From: Flabesymbios commensalis
Lineage: Eukaryota > Annelida > Polychaeta > Terebellida > Flabelligeridae
Assembly: GCA_964017125.1 (NCBI GenBank)
Contig: OZ024907.1
Location: 22,700,496 to 22,764,495, forward strand
DNA: 64,000 nt
Direction: 5' to 3'
Positions 46,630-59,333 of this stretch are shown piece after piece. The notes beneath the pieces are model-generated. The model was not told the origin of the DNA. It was given only the letters and a program-made list of their open reading frames with translations, and made no database searches. The position numbers were made by a program, and so were the translations under genes. How positions within the stretch are numbered: the stretch's first letter is position 1; the number at the start of each line of letters is the position of its first letter.

Positions 46630-46860
46630 TTTAACCCTTACAGCGCGGGAATCGACTTTAGACGTCAGAATCTGACGTCTGTAGACGTCAGATTCTGACG
46701 TCTGAAGTCGATCCCCACACTGTAAGAATAAAAGTATTTATAATGGTCGCAGACCTATCACATATGTATTTAAATGAATCAGAAATATCCAACTAAGACA
46801 TTTATGATGATTTCAAATTGAAAAACCCTTTGGTTTCCATGGTTTGTGTCCAATCATGAC
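46630..46860 (-). mobile_element. Family-C MITE, inverted copy
   Basis: Begins TTAACCCTTACAGCGCGGGA with the hairpin GACGTCAGAATCTGACGTC / GACGTCAGATTCTGACGTC, then the common body in reverse (GACATTTATGATGATTTCAA, TTTGGTTTCCATGG). The far end is blurred. Confidence 0.75.
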
Positions 46861-48560
46861 TAAATCGTTTTTGATCTTTCATTAGCACATCACACAGGAT
46901 ATATTAAAAGTGCAGTGTGTCTTCGATAAGCCAGATTTGAGAATACTTAACAGATCCAGACAATTGCTACTCACTTTATATTATGGGTGGCGTCAGCGAA
47001 ACACAATATCAAGTTAGTAGGACAAAAAATGGATAATTTGGCGCTTAAAGAGTTGATTGCTAAATTAATGGCTAAATGTAATCCACAATACGATGTGGTT
47101 TACACGCCCACCGTACCACGCGCGTGGCTGTGTCGCTCGTGCATCATCACTTTTCAGCTTTAAAAGTAACTGTTGCGCGTCATCAAACAAGTTTTGGCAA
47201 GTTAGAATAATGTATGTCACACGTAAATAGAAATGCTCATTCCAGTACACGTAACCAGTTGGCAACTGCATGATATAGGAGGGACTAGGTTACTTGCCAT
47301 TTCATTCACTTCACCTTTTCATCGCACAACTACAGCCGTTTTTACTCCGTTGTATCAACCGATTAAATCACAGATATTAATAATGCAGTACAATTTTTAT
47401 TTTCAGAGATCCAATCATACATTACCCCTTTACATTCTAGTCAGTCCATACTACATTAACCCTTTAAGCTCACAAAGCCCACATACGTAGGCCTACCATG
47501 TGATATTTTTTAAATCAATACTTCAATCCTTACAAAATAATATTCTTTTCAGCTAGTCATTTCCACGCCACGGTGAATGCAAATTTGATCTAATTCTCAG
47601 GAAGTTTATCGGTTAGAGTAATCCATTTATTTAAAGAGAAACGTCGTAGCATTTTGAAATCCAATCCAAATTGTAACCGTAGTGATATGCCAGACTTGGG
47701 GCGTGGAACTAGATCCATGAACACAGCCATACTAATGTCTTTCACAGTGTGCTGCTTAAGTACTGATTGCTGTATGACTGTCTGTCTGTGTGACAGTCTG
47801 ACTGGCTGTCTGTATAGCACATTCAAGTGTCTGTCTGTGTCAGAAACCTGACACGTTGTTGCCACTCCCAGACTCTAAACATTCAGTCGTAGTGTTGACT
47901 GTTTCATCAGTGGACAGACGGGTAGACAGACAGGCAACGTAGCATGTGGTACATGGACAAGATGTGGAATGTACAGATCGTCAGATGGTTTACTGAGCTA
48001 ATTTTTGTTGTGTTTTTTAGTCCAAACTGGTCGTGGCTTGCTGCAGGAAGTATCCGCAATGATCTAATGTTAAATTAAACCAAGTAATTAATGTAAACTG
48101 TATTAGTGGTGTATACTGGTGGAGTGCAATTACAAACTATTGTATATTTCAACAATATACAGTTGATACATAATTTGTTGGAGCAAAGAATATAATATCG
48201 ATAGTTCAACATTTTATTTTTATAAACACATACCTGCACTTAAACTTTTTTTTTAAGATAAGCGATTTTTTTAATTACATAGGGCCTATGTACATCAAAG
48301 GCCATGACTGTGTTGATGGTTGACTTTCAACCTGTCAATTCCAGCCTGAGTTGACCACAGAACACCTTTCAGCGTGTTTACAATGATACCGTTGCAGTTC
48401 GGGCGATGGTTTAACATATTTGCGAACTACTATTTTGCATAAAAAGTATTGACAAAGCGTGTACATGACGCAAATTATTTTAATTCAAAACAAAACATAT
48501 CCTAAATTGAATTGTTTAAATAACTGAGCATCTACGCCAAACATTGTTTTTAACGTAATG
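46861..48560. other. Gap with simple CTGTCTGT tracts
   Basis: GCGTCAGCGAAACACAATATCA near 46990 is a decayed family-D piece, and a TTAACCCTTTAAGCTC start lies at 47457. TGTCTGTCTG-type simple repeat at 47770-47850. Overlapping open frames near 47590-47865 lack family features. Confidence 0.45.
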
Positions 48561-49884
48561 ACCCATTGACAAATGCTCGTGGGTTTGTCTGTGTCACTGA
48601 ACAGTGTTCGTGGGTTTGCCAGTGTGATGACCCACTGACCAGTGTTCGTGGGTTTGTCAGTGTGATTGTCACTGAGCAGTGTTCGTGGGTTTGTCAGTGT
48701 GATGAACCACTGACCAGTGTTCGTGGGTTTGTCAGTGTAAAGACACACTGACCAGTGTTCGTGGGTTTGTCAGTGTAAAGACACACTGACCAGTGTTCGC
48801 GGGTTTGTCAGTGTAAAGACACACTGACCAGTGTTCGTGGGTTTGTCAGTGTGAAGCCACACTGATCAGTGTCCGTGGGTTTGTCAGTGTGGAGACACAC
48901 TGACCAGTGTTCGTGGGTTTGTCAGTGTAATGACCCACTGACCAGTGTTCGTGGGTTTGTCAGTGTAAAGACACACTGACCAGTGTTCGTGGGTTTGCCA
49001 GTGTAATGACCCACTGACCAGTGTTCGTGGGTTTGTCAGTGTGAAGACACACTGATCAGTGTTCGTGGGCTTGTCAGTGTAAAGACACACTGACCAGTGT
49101 TCGTGGGTTTGTCAGTGTGAAAACCCACTGACCAGTGTTCGTGGATTTGTCAGTGTGATGACCCACTGGCCAGTGTTCGTGGGTTTGTCAGTGTGATTGT
49201 CACTGAGCAGTGTTCGTGGGTTTGTCCGTGTGATGACCCACTGACCAGTGCTCGTGGGTTTGTCAGGGTGATGACCCACTGACCAGTGTTCGTGGGCTTG
49301 TCAGTCTGGTGACACACTGACCAGTGCTCGTGGATTTGTCAGTGTGATTGTCACTGAGCAGTGTTCGTGGGTTTGTCAGTGTGAAGACACACTGACCAGT
49401 GTTCGTGGGTTTGTCAGTATGACACACTGACCAGTGCTCGTGGGTTTGTCAGTGTGATTGTCACTGAGCAGTGTTCGTGGGTTTGTCAGTGTGAAGACAC
49501 TCTGATCAGTGTTCGTGGGTTTGTCAGTATGACACACTGACCAGTGCTCGTGGGTTTGTCAGTGTGATTGTCACTGAGCAGTGTTCGTGGGTTTGTCAGT
49601 GTGAAGACACACTGATCAGTGTTCGTGAGTTTGTCTGTATGAAGACCAACTGACCAGTGTTCGTGGGGTTACACTGACCAGTGCTCGTGGGTTTGTCAGT
49701 ATGAAGACCCACTGACCAGTGTTCGTGGGGTTGTCAGTGTGAAGACACACTGACCAGTGCTCGTGGATTTGTCAGTATGAAGACCCACTGACCAGTGTTC
49801 GTGGGGTTACACTGACCAGTGCTCGTGGGTTTGTCAGTATGAAGACCCACTGACCAGTGTTCGTGGGTTTGTCAGTGTGAAGAT
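48561..49884. repeat. Minisatellite, about 38-bp unit, roughly 35 copies
   Basis: The unit is GACCAGTGTTCGTGGGTTTG followed by TCAGTGTNAAGACACACT. Variants include GTGATTGTCACTGAGCAGTG and shorter units. Each unit carries short dyads (GTCAGTGT with ACACTGAC). Open frames on both strands are by-products of the repeat. Confidence 0.95.
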
Positions 49885-51087
49885 GGAACCCCATCTGTCA
49901 TGCTATCAGGGCAGCCATCTGAAGAATTATAACTCAATATTGAATGTTTATTAATTATTTTTCAGTCAAGGCTGATGGCAAATTCGTTTACCAGCTAACA
50001 TATCATGTCGACTCAACGCTTCCTTGGTGTTAGCCCAACATTAAGACATCGCAGAGACAAACTCAAGTATTATATGGGATTTAATCAGGTAATTATCATG
50101 GCCATAACCAGAAGAGGGGTTCCATTAAAATTATATGGATTAATCCCGCATTAATTAATAGTAATTCAGACAACTGATTATGATTTTTAATTCTGTCTTT
50201 TTAGTAAAGAGCCGTTCGGCGCTCGTGCAAATAAAATTGTGAGTGTCAAAAGATGATCTTAAGCAGCCGTCCCATAGTATCTCACACTTCAAAAAGCATA
50301 GTACTTAGTATTCGTTTAGACTTCGGGCATTTTAAACATGTTAGAGTGACAACGACGACTGCTATGAAAAACGCAATCACGAAGAATTATTTGAAATATT
50401 ATATTTTTAAAATTAGTATATCGAAAAATATATATGAAGCCAAATAAAATATCAGCTGACATTGACAAGTGTAAAAAAATTTAAAAAATTTAAAAAATCA
50501 GCCCAAATTGACGACATGCATGTCACAAAGAATGGCTGCAGATTTTTTTTAATTTGCAAAAATACGTAGCGAGCAAACCACCCCCCAGTTATATGAAATG
50601 CTGTAAGTATGTGATATTTGTGAACTTATGCGATGGCTCCTGGATTTAACACAGTCACTGAAAGATGTTTTTTTATTCAATGAGTGTTCAGATAAGTAAA
50701 TTTGAGTAAAGATAATTATATTTAGGTGCACATTTATTGAACTGATATTATATTGTGCACACTTAGTAAAATACGATCCAGGACCCAGCGAGTACAACAC
50801 ATTGACCCAACATTAAGCTAACGTTGTTTCAACGCCACGTGCCTCCCGGGGTGAGACTCCAGTAAATACGATACGTTTATACATTGTTGTGTTGATGCTG
50901 GTGGGCCTACATAAAAACAACATTGTTTCAATGCATCAATACCCATGATGTTCTATTGTAGTCTGGTACACGGATTGTAATCTTCCCATGGCAATCTTCA
51001 CTTTAATATCTTGTAGTGACAAGGACCGTCACAACATGCCCCCTGTCATGATGACAGTCAGTGGACGCGTGTCTGTCACGGTTAGGA
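49885..51087. other. Gap with one family-B remnant
   Basis: A foldback remnant at 50785-50850 (ACACATTGACCCAACATTAA against AACGTTGTTTCAACGCC). Otherwise A+T-rich and unrecognised. Confidence 0.45.
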
Positions 51088-51313
51088 TTAACCCTTGAAG
51101 TACCAATCACCACTAGAATCGTTTCAACTTAGTATTAGCATTTTCAACAGTGCATTTAAAAGGATAAATGTGTCTTGATTGCAACAGGATTGGCCTCTAT
51201 TTTTTTCAAATTTGAAATGTTTTAACTTAGTTGAAATTGTGGGACGCCTAAGCGACACACAAATTCAAGTGAGTGTAGATTTCAACAAGATCACTTGGTG
51301 GTTGCAGGGTTAA
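51088..51313. mobile_element. TTAACCCTT-ended MITE, 226 bp (family D relative)
   Basis: TTAACCCTTGAAGTACC at the left and GTTGCAGGGTTAA at the right, TTAA at both ends. The interior has GACGCCTAAGCGACACACAAATTCAAGTGAG, a diverged family-D core (quoted parts: AAGCGACACACAA and TTCAAGTGAG). Confidence 0.7.
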
Positions 51314-51483
51314 TTATTTGGAGGGAGAGAGGACTACTTCACATTCAAATTACAGCGTAAAATGACAAGCATGATGGAAATAAAAACCCTTTCCCTGGAT
51401 AGTTTTGAATTCAATTACATACCCATTTGTTAATGACTTATAACTAGGTTATAGATCTGTTTGTACCTTCTTCGTGTTGTATT

Positions 51484-51700
51484 ATTAACCTTTTCAGCGC
51501 AGGGACCGACCTTAGGCGTCGTAATCTGACGTCTGTCCCCGCACTGAAATATAAAATATTTATAAAGTCGTGGACCCATAACATCTGTATTCAAAAGAAG
51601 CGGAACAAACTAACTATGCCATTTATTATGATCTCAAATTGTAAAAAACCTTTGTTCTCCATGGTTTATGCAAAACTATTTAAACGTTGTAGAGGTTGAA
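51484..51700 (-). mobile_element. Family-C MITE, inverted copy
   Basis: Starts ATTAACCTTTTCAGCGCAGG with a shortened hairpin (GGCGTCGTAATCTGACGTC), followed by the common body in reverse (CATGGTTTATGCAAAACTAT at the end). Confidence 0.7.
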
Positions 51701-54054
51701 GCAGAGTAATTCTATTTGAGACTGGCTGTTTTTCCAGCCATTAATGCAATTATTTCAAGATAAAATCCAGACTGCACCAGTTTACGTAATTATGACACAC
51801 ATATTATGCATGATTATGATTTAATCGCGTGATGCAAGCGATAAAGCGAGATTAGCAGTGATACTATGATGCATGCGCACGCGACTGTCTCGACACTAAA
51901 CAAGTGCTAAAAGAATATGACAGAATGTCGCGGAATGTTATATTTATACTTTCCAGGGGATTAAAAGTGGATTCTAAAGTTTGTCCTCAAATTATGGTTG
52001 CATTCCAAACATTCGGGCCCTTTTGTGATTATTCTGGTAGCCGCCCTAATATAAAATTAATGTTTTTGGTCTCACTCAAAGGATGCGAATTTGAATAAGA
52101 GAATATAGAACTGCATTCTACTCGGTCGTACAGAATTCGAAAAACATTTAAGCATTTCCTCAAATGCCCCGGAATCTCAACAGTATTGCGACAGCATTAC
52201 ATATATTCGTACTCAGGTTACACAAGCTGCATTCGAAGGTTAATTACACAAGATGCGCAACCATTTTCCACGTCGATTGCAAACCATTCAAACGTCATTT
52301 TTATATAACTGTAGCAATTTTCAATACCTCCCGAATAATATTTACACTAGAAAGAGTTGTTCGGAAACGAACACGAACGCAGCCCTCCGTTATCGCTCGA
52401 CCACTATTTTGAAATTGTTTTCTCCCAAAAGTTAATCAGGTCATTGGCTGACATTGCTGTGTATATTTGCCAAATAAGAAGATCTGTATTCCTTTGTTAG
52501 TGGCCGACTGCCAGCCATTTTGGACTTTTTAGAAATTTGTATGGATTATCCTTGTGTGAGACATTACATTTTGTTTTATATTCATGGTTCAGTCATTTTG
52601 CATTTCTTGAGTTAAGTAAATATTACAAAATTCAAAATAGCCGCTAAACGGCCATTTAAAAATTGTTTGATTTCAAAAGTTAATCAGGTCATTGGCTGAC
52701 ATAGCTGAACATAATTGCCAAATTAAAATATGATTTGATGGCAACTTTTTCCTGAAATGCGCTAACGAGCATTTCTTCGTTAGTGGCCATAGTAATCAAA
52801 GGGTTGATGATATGGGGATCAAAATGTCACCAAAACAATTCTCCTGTGGTATGTGATGGCTATGCGAAGTATGGGGGAGCAGATGTTGATAGATTAATAG
52901 CTATCTTGAAAACAAATAACTGCGGCGGCGGCGGCGGTGGCGGACCGTGTGGAATACAGTAAGCATCCCGCCTCGGCGAGGGCTGCTTAATCATTCATGC
53001 AGGACGGGTTGATTTTTCGTGTGAAGTAACCTGAGCTTAGTGGTTGTTCTGTTATTGATGTTGGTAGTTTGAGATTGAGATTGAGAAGACGGGCTGTTCA
53101 TGAAATGTGATATTATTTCTCTTTGAAGTTAAGAGTCGGTATCTGGGTCAGGTGAGGTCAGGTCATGTGATCGCTCACTTCTGCCGTCATTGAGGCAGAC
53201 TAGACTGATGGATCTCTGGAGGTGTTTGTTCAGCCTCAGATTAGAGCTGCAACCCATCAATGGCCGTAAAAGCAAAATACTTGAACTGTACGTTGAATTT
53301 GGCTTTTTTTGTACCTGTTAAACTATGTGATCAATTTATCACGTGCGAAGACAAACAACAGAAACTACTTAAACGAAAAGTGAACAGATACAATATTAAC
53401 AATAATATATTATCCCTGTAAGTAGATTTCTGTTTTATATGGTATAATAGATAACAGAAGACAGATCATTTTATTTATGGACCCATGGACAGACAAGTAA
53501 AAATACGTAAGTTTGCTCTAGTAACGCGTGTATTATGCTGATTTTTTTTGTTTTATGTACTGTTGTTAATATTTTGTTTTATATACTGTTGTAACCCTGC
53601 ATTTTGCAAACACAGTGTCACATTTGTGAAGCAAATACATTTGACTTGAGTTGACTTGACTATATCATCAGCATTCACACTGATCTTTATAATGATGATA
53701 GGCCTTGTTTCGGTTTTGTCTCTGTCTTTATATATATTTCAAATGTTAGGTCTTAACATATTATTTTATTATTTTGATTCTAGAATGTTAGCGCAGTCCC
53801 AACTCTTGAAGGTTTAGTACCGTATGTAATTCGGACCCAGTACCAGTAATAATTCACAAGTGAACATTACAGTGGCATAATGCATGACTTCCCTCCTATA
53901 CGAGTACGAGTTGATGGAGACTGATGACAATGTTGTGCCAATGTCTATACAGCATTGGGCAGACCTCTCGTGTTGTGCGCGTCTTCTGCGATATCAGATT
54001 CACGGTGATCCATCTTTGTGGACCCCAATTCACACATGCCATATAAAATGATGG
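51701..54054. other. Gap with small local repeats
   Basis: AAAGTTAATCAGGTCATTGG followed by CTGACAT occurs at 52428 and 52677, a 250-bp spaced duplication. A (CGG)n tract lies at 52922-52940. A family-B remnant is near 53925-53975. Several short open frames show no family features. Confidence 0.45.
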
Positions 54055-54119
54055 CCAGACCCTGGATTAAGGTTGTTCCAACGTCACAGACGTTGGAGCA
54101 ACCTTGATCCAGGGTCTGG
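54055..54119. repeat. 65-bp palindrome
   Basis: CCAGACCCTGGATTAAGGTT and AACCTTGATCCAGGGTCTGG are complementary except for one mismatch, around CCAACGTCACAGACGTTGG. The centre is the family-B core, so this is a B-type hairpin with new outer arms. Confidence 0.9.
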
Positions 54120-55421
54120 CTTCACCTAGAAGTGTAAATTGTTGCAATCCATTTTTTTTGCTGGTCATGAGCTGTCAGAGAACAGGGTATAGCGTATCAA
54201 TCTGTCAGGGAATAGGGTAAAACATGTTAATTTGTAATCTCCATGTGCCAATGGGAAGTCTCCACTAACACGATGGTCATGTATATCATACACATGACAC
54301 ATGTAAATACATGTATGAGGGCGGGGGGTACCCTACGAAATGAAACATGTCAGTTTTAAATGTTATAAGACATGAGTATACTTTGAAGAAAATCTTGTTA
54401 GTCAGCTTCCATGGAGCAGAAGCTCATGTACTCAGTGAACATTTTTGTCATAATTATAGTCTATTTTTGGCCGAGGCGGATGTCATGACAAAATACATTT
54501 CCGAGCAGTGTTTTCTAATTGAATAGTTAGACAAAATGAGTTGGTAATATGTTATATCTGTTTGCTAAAAGTATTTTTCTTTACTATCTGTCTTAAATAG
54601 TAAGACTATCAAACTTGTCGCAAATTAATTCAGAACAAATATTTCAAAGTTATGACGAATATTTGTAGGAAGCAGTAACAAAACATTGATAGAATTATCA
54701 TATATGTATTAGATCTAGGGATAAAAACGATATCTTAATTAAATCGTGAATTCATAAGAATGACTTGATCTGTGAACAGATAAGTATAGTCTACCTCTGT
54801 ATACCATGCATTCAATTAGAATGATCGTAAAGTGATGGGTGTGTCAAAAATAATCGTAAAGATATTATCCTGATTATAATAGCAGATTCAGAGAGTATGT
54901 AATATAATATGGTTTTATGACAGATATACAAATTGGCTCCTTATTGAAGTTAGCCGACATGAGAACTGATGTAAAAAATCATCGAAAAATAATTCATTTT
55001 CATTTTAGCAGCTAATCAGATATAATGTCGTGCTCTGCAGGGATATGTATGTTGGAGCAAGGAAGTTATATAACCTCCTTGGTTGGAGTTGCCTTAATTA
55101 TGGATTACTCTACATGTATAAATGTATTTGGCGCAGACATGATTCCGGCTAATTAGGCCTACACGAGCTCTCTGCTTGCCATGTTAAACCTTCATCTAGG
55201 TCACCAGATGAACCACAAACAATATCTCAACGTAATCCTCCTGTTCCATGCAATGGGACACGTTTTCATTTTTGGAATGATGTAGGTCTTACACTCGGCT
55301 AAGGTTGCCATCTTTAGTGTACAACTTCATGACATAGTATGCATACGTGTAGTGTAGTGTGTTCTCACCTACTGGTTATTGTTTGTAGTCAGCTTATTTT
55401 TTGGGTGCACATATGTCATCC
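54120..55421. other. Gap, nothing recognised
   Basis: A+T-rich with a short dyad-rich CACATGACACATGTAAATACATGTATG stretch near 54290-54315 (quoted core ACACATGTAAATACATGT). No gene seen. Confidence 0.4.
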
Positions 55422-55497
55422 CCTTGGATATGAAAGGGTGTATTTTCCACCTGGTAAGGTGGCAGATACACCCTTTCGTATCTAAGGGTACGATATG
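55422..55497. repeat. Hairpin element related to 11202-11287
   Basis: CCTTGGATATGAAAGGGTGT...CCACC (55422-55451) pairs with 55458-55487 with about four mismatches. GTGGCAGATA in the right arm and CGATATGTCC at the right end also occur in the 11202 hairpin. Confidence 0.75.
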
Positions 55498-55973
55498 TCC
55501 ATGTCACGTTGTTGTGGTGTTGGCGACTCATACGTTCTTAGATGTGTCTGTGCGACAGAACATACTTATATTGTGAAAATATTTGAACGTACATGTACTT
55601 GTACCAGTCTGTCTTGGGGAGGATACTAATACAGAAAAATTGTCGATGCTTAAAAGCCATGCAATTGACGTAGTATATTGAATGAGAGTAGGCAATCCAA
55701 TTACCGGAGCCCGGTCGACTCTATGAAGCTAGGGGGTCGTTAGCATTATGATCAGCCAAGTTTCTTTGTCAGACATTATTTTGCGCGGAGCTGCCTCATC
55801 ACCTGGCTACCTGACTCACTTCGCGACAGGCCTGGCCACGATTTTATTTACAAGCTGTGTAAAAACGACACTAGCGCCCCTTCCAAAAAATTCGGATGCC
55901 ATGAAACTGAGACTTCTATTTCGATGGCCTATAGAACTGATCCATTTTCAGCTGCTAAAATCTAGAGGTCGTA
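55498..55973. other. Gap, nothing recognised
   Basis: An 85-codon open frame (55748-56005) shows no family features and ends inside the next palindrome. Confidence 0.4.
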
Positions 55974-56062
55974 TTAACCCTTTCACCACTGAAGCCCGTT
56001 TTTAAGTACTGAATGCCATGGCATTCAGCACTTAAAAACGGCTTCAGTGGTGAAAAGGTTAA
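55974..56062. mobile_element. 89-bp TTAA-bounded palindromic MITE
   Basis: TTAACCCTTTCACCACTGAA at the left and TTCAGTGGTGAAAAGGTTAA at the right; nearly every base pairs across the centre GCCATGGC. Ends match the TTAA/CCCTTT group. Confidence 0.9.
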
Positions 56063-57234
56063 ACAATGCCATTTAAAAATGGAGGTCTGTGTCAGAGCCA
56101 TGACAGACAGACATACATGCGGTGTCATCAGGGTACTTCATAATGAGAATAACTGAACGAAATTCACATAGCTTTCTACAGATTTATTTAAGTGTAACTA
56201 TATATTCTGATATAATTTTTGCTCTGGTTTTGATACATATTTTAAATGTAGATATTTATATCTCAAGTAGAGTATGCCTGCCTGCCTGCCTGTCTGCATG
56301 CCTGGCTGAATAATAATAAAAAATAATAAACAAAGAAAAACCTTATATCTTTTTGTCTGGAACAGATAGGTAGCTTGCAGATCACGTTTTTACAACATAA
56401 GGTTATGTTTCAACGTTAACATTATTTTGCGGTTTGGCATGCCGTTTCGCAACATCAGCTGAGATTTGTTGTAAATTGTGTTTGTTGCCACGAGCATGGT
56501 TGTAGCAGCTGAAATGTGGTAATGCGTACATTAAGGGAGGATGAAATTGAATCATAAAATACAAATTATCATGATTCTCACCGCGGGCTGCGCCAGCATC
56601 AGATGGATGACACATTTAATAAAAACGAACAATACATTGAAATGTCAACCGTGCCGTTTCCATGGTAACGCGATCGCGTTAAATTGCGTGTGATGACTGT
56701 ACTTGCAGATTATTACACTGACACTTTTTCGAAATATACGTTTTGTATTTTACAGTGAAGCATTATTGCTATTTATGTACATTATGCATGGACGATGACT
56801 TACATATTTATTTACTGTATATTATATTCACTTTTTTATGATACTGGTGCGAGTATGATAAATTAAACCAAGAAAATTATTATACATTTTAAACAATATA
56901 GGTTCTTTAGAAGGAACCCTTCACTACTATTACTATGCAACCCCAGGCGAACCCTTGCAGGGTTCTCCTGGCGAATATACACGCGCATAGTTGACGACAT
57001 ACCTCATTTAATAACATAATACTTTTGTTACCGGGTGTTTTTACCAATGAGTTTAGCAGGAAGCTCAAAAAACTATTTCAAACTCTTTGGTTCAGCACAT
57101 CGCGACGAGATGAGTCATTCATGTAACCACTGCTAGTCATATTTTGAACCAGTGACCCCTCGAACTGCAAGCCACCACTCCCTTATAGAACAACGTTACG
57201 CCGCAGACCCTGACCCAAAGATAAACGTTACAAT
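56063..57234. other. Gap, nothing recognised
   Basis: A short GCCTGCCTGCCTGCCTGTCT tract near 56277. No gene supported. Confidence 0.4.
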
Positions 57235-57343
57235 CCAGAAAACACAGCACATTCGTATAACATTTGTACAACGTCAGCCCAACGTCTTCGACGTTGGCCC
57301 AACATTGTACAAATGAAATACGAATGTTTTGTGCTTACTAGAA
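57235..57343. repeat. Family-B foldback element, 109 bp
   Basis: CCAGAAAACACAGCACATTC at the left; GTTTTGTGCTTACTAG at the right; centre GCCCAACGTCTTCGACGTTGGGC-type hairpin (core CAACGTCTTCGACGTTGG). Confidence 0.85.
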
Positions 57344-57949
57344 ATACTGCAATGCAAATGTGAAAGGCAGTGACGGCTCACTTAAAAAGTAAGCAGTTAC
57401 TGACGTTCGCGTTTGTACGTCAGAATGGGGGTGTTTAGCCTTCGGACTCTCCGGATCTGTTTGACGGATTACAGCTATTGACTGGACTCTGGATTTGCAT
57501 CTTGCGGGCGGGTTGATATCGCGGGTGTCCGGCTGATTTATTCCCCGTTCTCCCATCAAGATCTGGACACTTACGGACTTCCCCTGTCCCCCGGGAGCGT
57601 TAGTTGGCTTCATATCGACTCCATCAAGGTTCTCACATCCCGTCAAGTATAAGACGTTGGCTTAACGTGGGGCCGGCATTGCAAATGCAGGCCCACACCC
57701 AGGCAACGTCTTGAAAATGTTGTCCGTCGTTTCTTCACAAATTGGTGCGGACATCCGTGTATTACAATAAACAAGGTTATTAATATCTGGATCCTGGATG
57801 TTTCCTTATCGACGGAAGACGACCAAGCCGGGATTATGGCGTAGATCCCGTCACCATGGAGACGGGATGCTGGCAGGTTTAACGCCAGCTTGACGCACAA
57901 CAGAAGAAGTTTATCGTTCTCAGTCATATCACGACGTAATGTTATTACT
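57344..57949. other. Gap with weak open frames and a family-B remnant
   Basis: G+C-richer. Two minus-strand open frames (57338-57646, 57643-57927) have no family I recognise. A foldback remnant lies at 57641-57720 (GACGTTGGCTTAACGTGG). Confidence 0.4.
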
Positions 57950-58072
57950 GATAAAATCTTGTTTTACTTCATTGTCATTTTTAATATCATTTTATCAGCA
58001 TACACTTATCTGCTAAGTGTATGCTGATAAAATGATATTAAAAATGACAATGAAGTAAAACAAGATTTTATC
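57950..58072. repeat. Perfect inverted repeat, 59-bp arms, 5-base spacer
   Basis: 57950-58008 (starting GATAAAATCTTGTTTTAC) is the exact reverse complement of 58014-58072. The spacer is TCTGC. Directly to the right follows a family-C fragment (TCTGACGTCTGTAGACG). No mismatch was seen in either arm. Confidence 0.95.
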
Positions 58073-58560
58073 TGACGTCTGTAGACGCAGAATCGGACGT
58101 CTAAAGCCGATCCCCTAGTTTATATCAACTTAGAGATTGCATAAATGGATCAAATTCAACAGATTAGGCCTAAGCTCTTTTTTCACGTCTTATGGCGCAG
58201 TTTAACCCACATGTGTACATAGGTGCATGCCTTAAACCCCATTCATTTCATTTCATTTTTTTGTCTTCTTATGTTGGTTGTAAAACTTGCCCCCTGGGGC
58301 GGCCCAAGCCCCGTTTCTGACGTCTAAAGTCGATCCCTAGTCTATATCAACTTAAAGATTGCAGAAATGGATGAGATTCAACACATTAGGCCTAAGCTCT
58401 TTTTTCACGTCTCATGGCCCAGTTTAACCTACATAGGTGGCCTTAAACCCCATTCATTTTATTTCATTTTTTTGTTAGACGTCAGAGAATCTGACTCCTG
58501 TAGACGTCAGAATCTGACGTCTAAAGTTGATCCCCGCGCTGAAAGGGTTACAGGGCTTTT
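58073..58560. repeat. Tandemly duplicated SINE-tail plus family-C fragments
   Basis: A segment of about 210 bp (family-C end GACGTCTAAAG-CGATCCC, then TATATCAACTTAGAGATTGC, then the SINE body CAGTTTAACCCACATGTG and CATTCATTTCATTTCATTTT tail) is present twice, from about 58095 and from about 58320. The second ends in a family-C right end (CGCGCTGAAAGGGTTA). Confidence 0.7.
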
Positions 58561-59224
58561 TTGATATATCTCCACAGTAACCAAGAGAACTGGACTCTAT
58601 ATTATATGTGGCTATATTACTGGGTGAATGTCGCAGACCTCCAGACGATACACAAAACAAATCTTATTATCTTAATCTGTCTTTTATAAGTATATCTTAA
58701 GACGTAATTTACAAAGCGTATTCTAAAATAATGTTCAATCATTTTTTTTAACGATACAAACTAAGTACCAGTACTAAGCGTGTGAAATCTCATCAATTCA
58801 ATTATATTTATATGTATATTTTTTATATTATATTTTATTTGTGGAATATTAGCTATTACTTTTGAGGATATCTTGTGCCAAAATATTATAAATAACACAG
58901 TACTTCCATTAGGGGCCTACTTTATAAATATATTTCACATCATAGATAGAGAAAAAATGTAGATTAATTAAAGATACTAGATCTTTGAACGCTCAGACGA
59001 GCACTTTGGGATGTTCAGTTGGCTTAATTATAGGCGCTGTACGTTTCAGGGCCTTCTGTGATCTTGAGATGCCTGCTTATAGCTTCAGGTTTCCCGTTTG
59101 ATGATCGCCTGCCTCGTGTCATTTACACGTGGGAACAGATCATTAGCTGGGTCTAATGTCAAAACAGCCTGCAAAATTATGACGACCTTCTCCTCATCAT
59201 CACCACCATCACCAGCACCTACAA
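58561..59224. other. Gap, nothing recognised
   Basis: A+T-rich; no supported feature. Confidence 0.4.
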
Positions 59225-59333
59225 CCCGGCAAACACGAGACGTTAACCCAATGTTTGATTAATGTTGGGCCATCGTCCACGACGCTAGCCCAACATTAAT
59301 CCGACATTGGGTCGATGCCTCGTGTTTGCTGAG
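59225..59333. repeat. Family-B foldback element, 109 bp, best preserved
   Basis: CCCGGCAAACACGAGACGTT at the left, GATGCCTCGTGTTTGCTGAG at the right. Paired arms continue through AATGTTGGGCC and GGCCCAACATT-like sequence to a GTCCACGAC tip. Confidence 0.88.

Noticed and set aside
47590-47865. 91-codon minus-strand frame and overlapping + strand frame
   Set aside because: Overlaps a TGTCTGTC simple repeat; no motif recognised.
48485-49090. Open frames with repeated TNTGQW / HWQTHEHW on both strands; CRISPR-like regular spacing
   Set aside because: By-product of the 38-bp minisatellite. Units are contiguous with no unique spacers, and the DNA is animal.
57338-57927. Two adjoining minus-strand open frames of 102 and 94 codons
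   Set aside because: G+C-richer region overlapping a foldback remnant; no family motifs; not joined by plausible splice sites.
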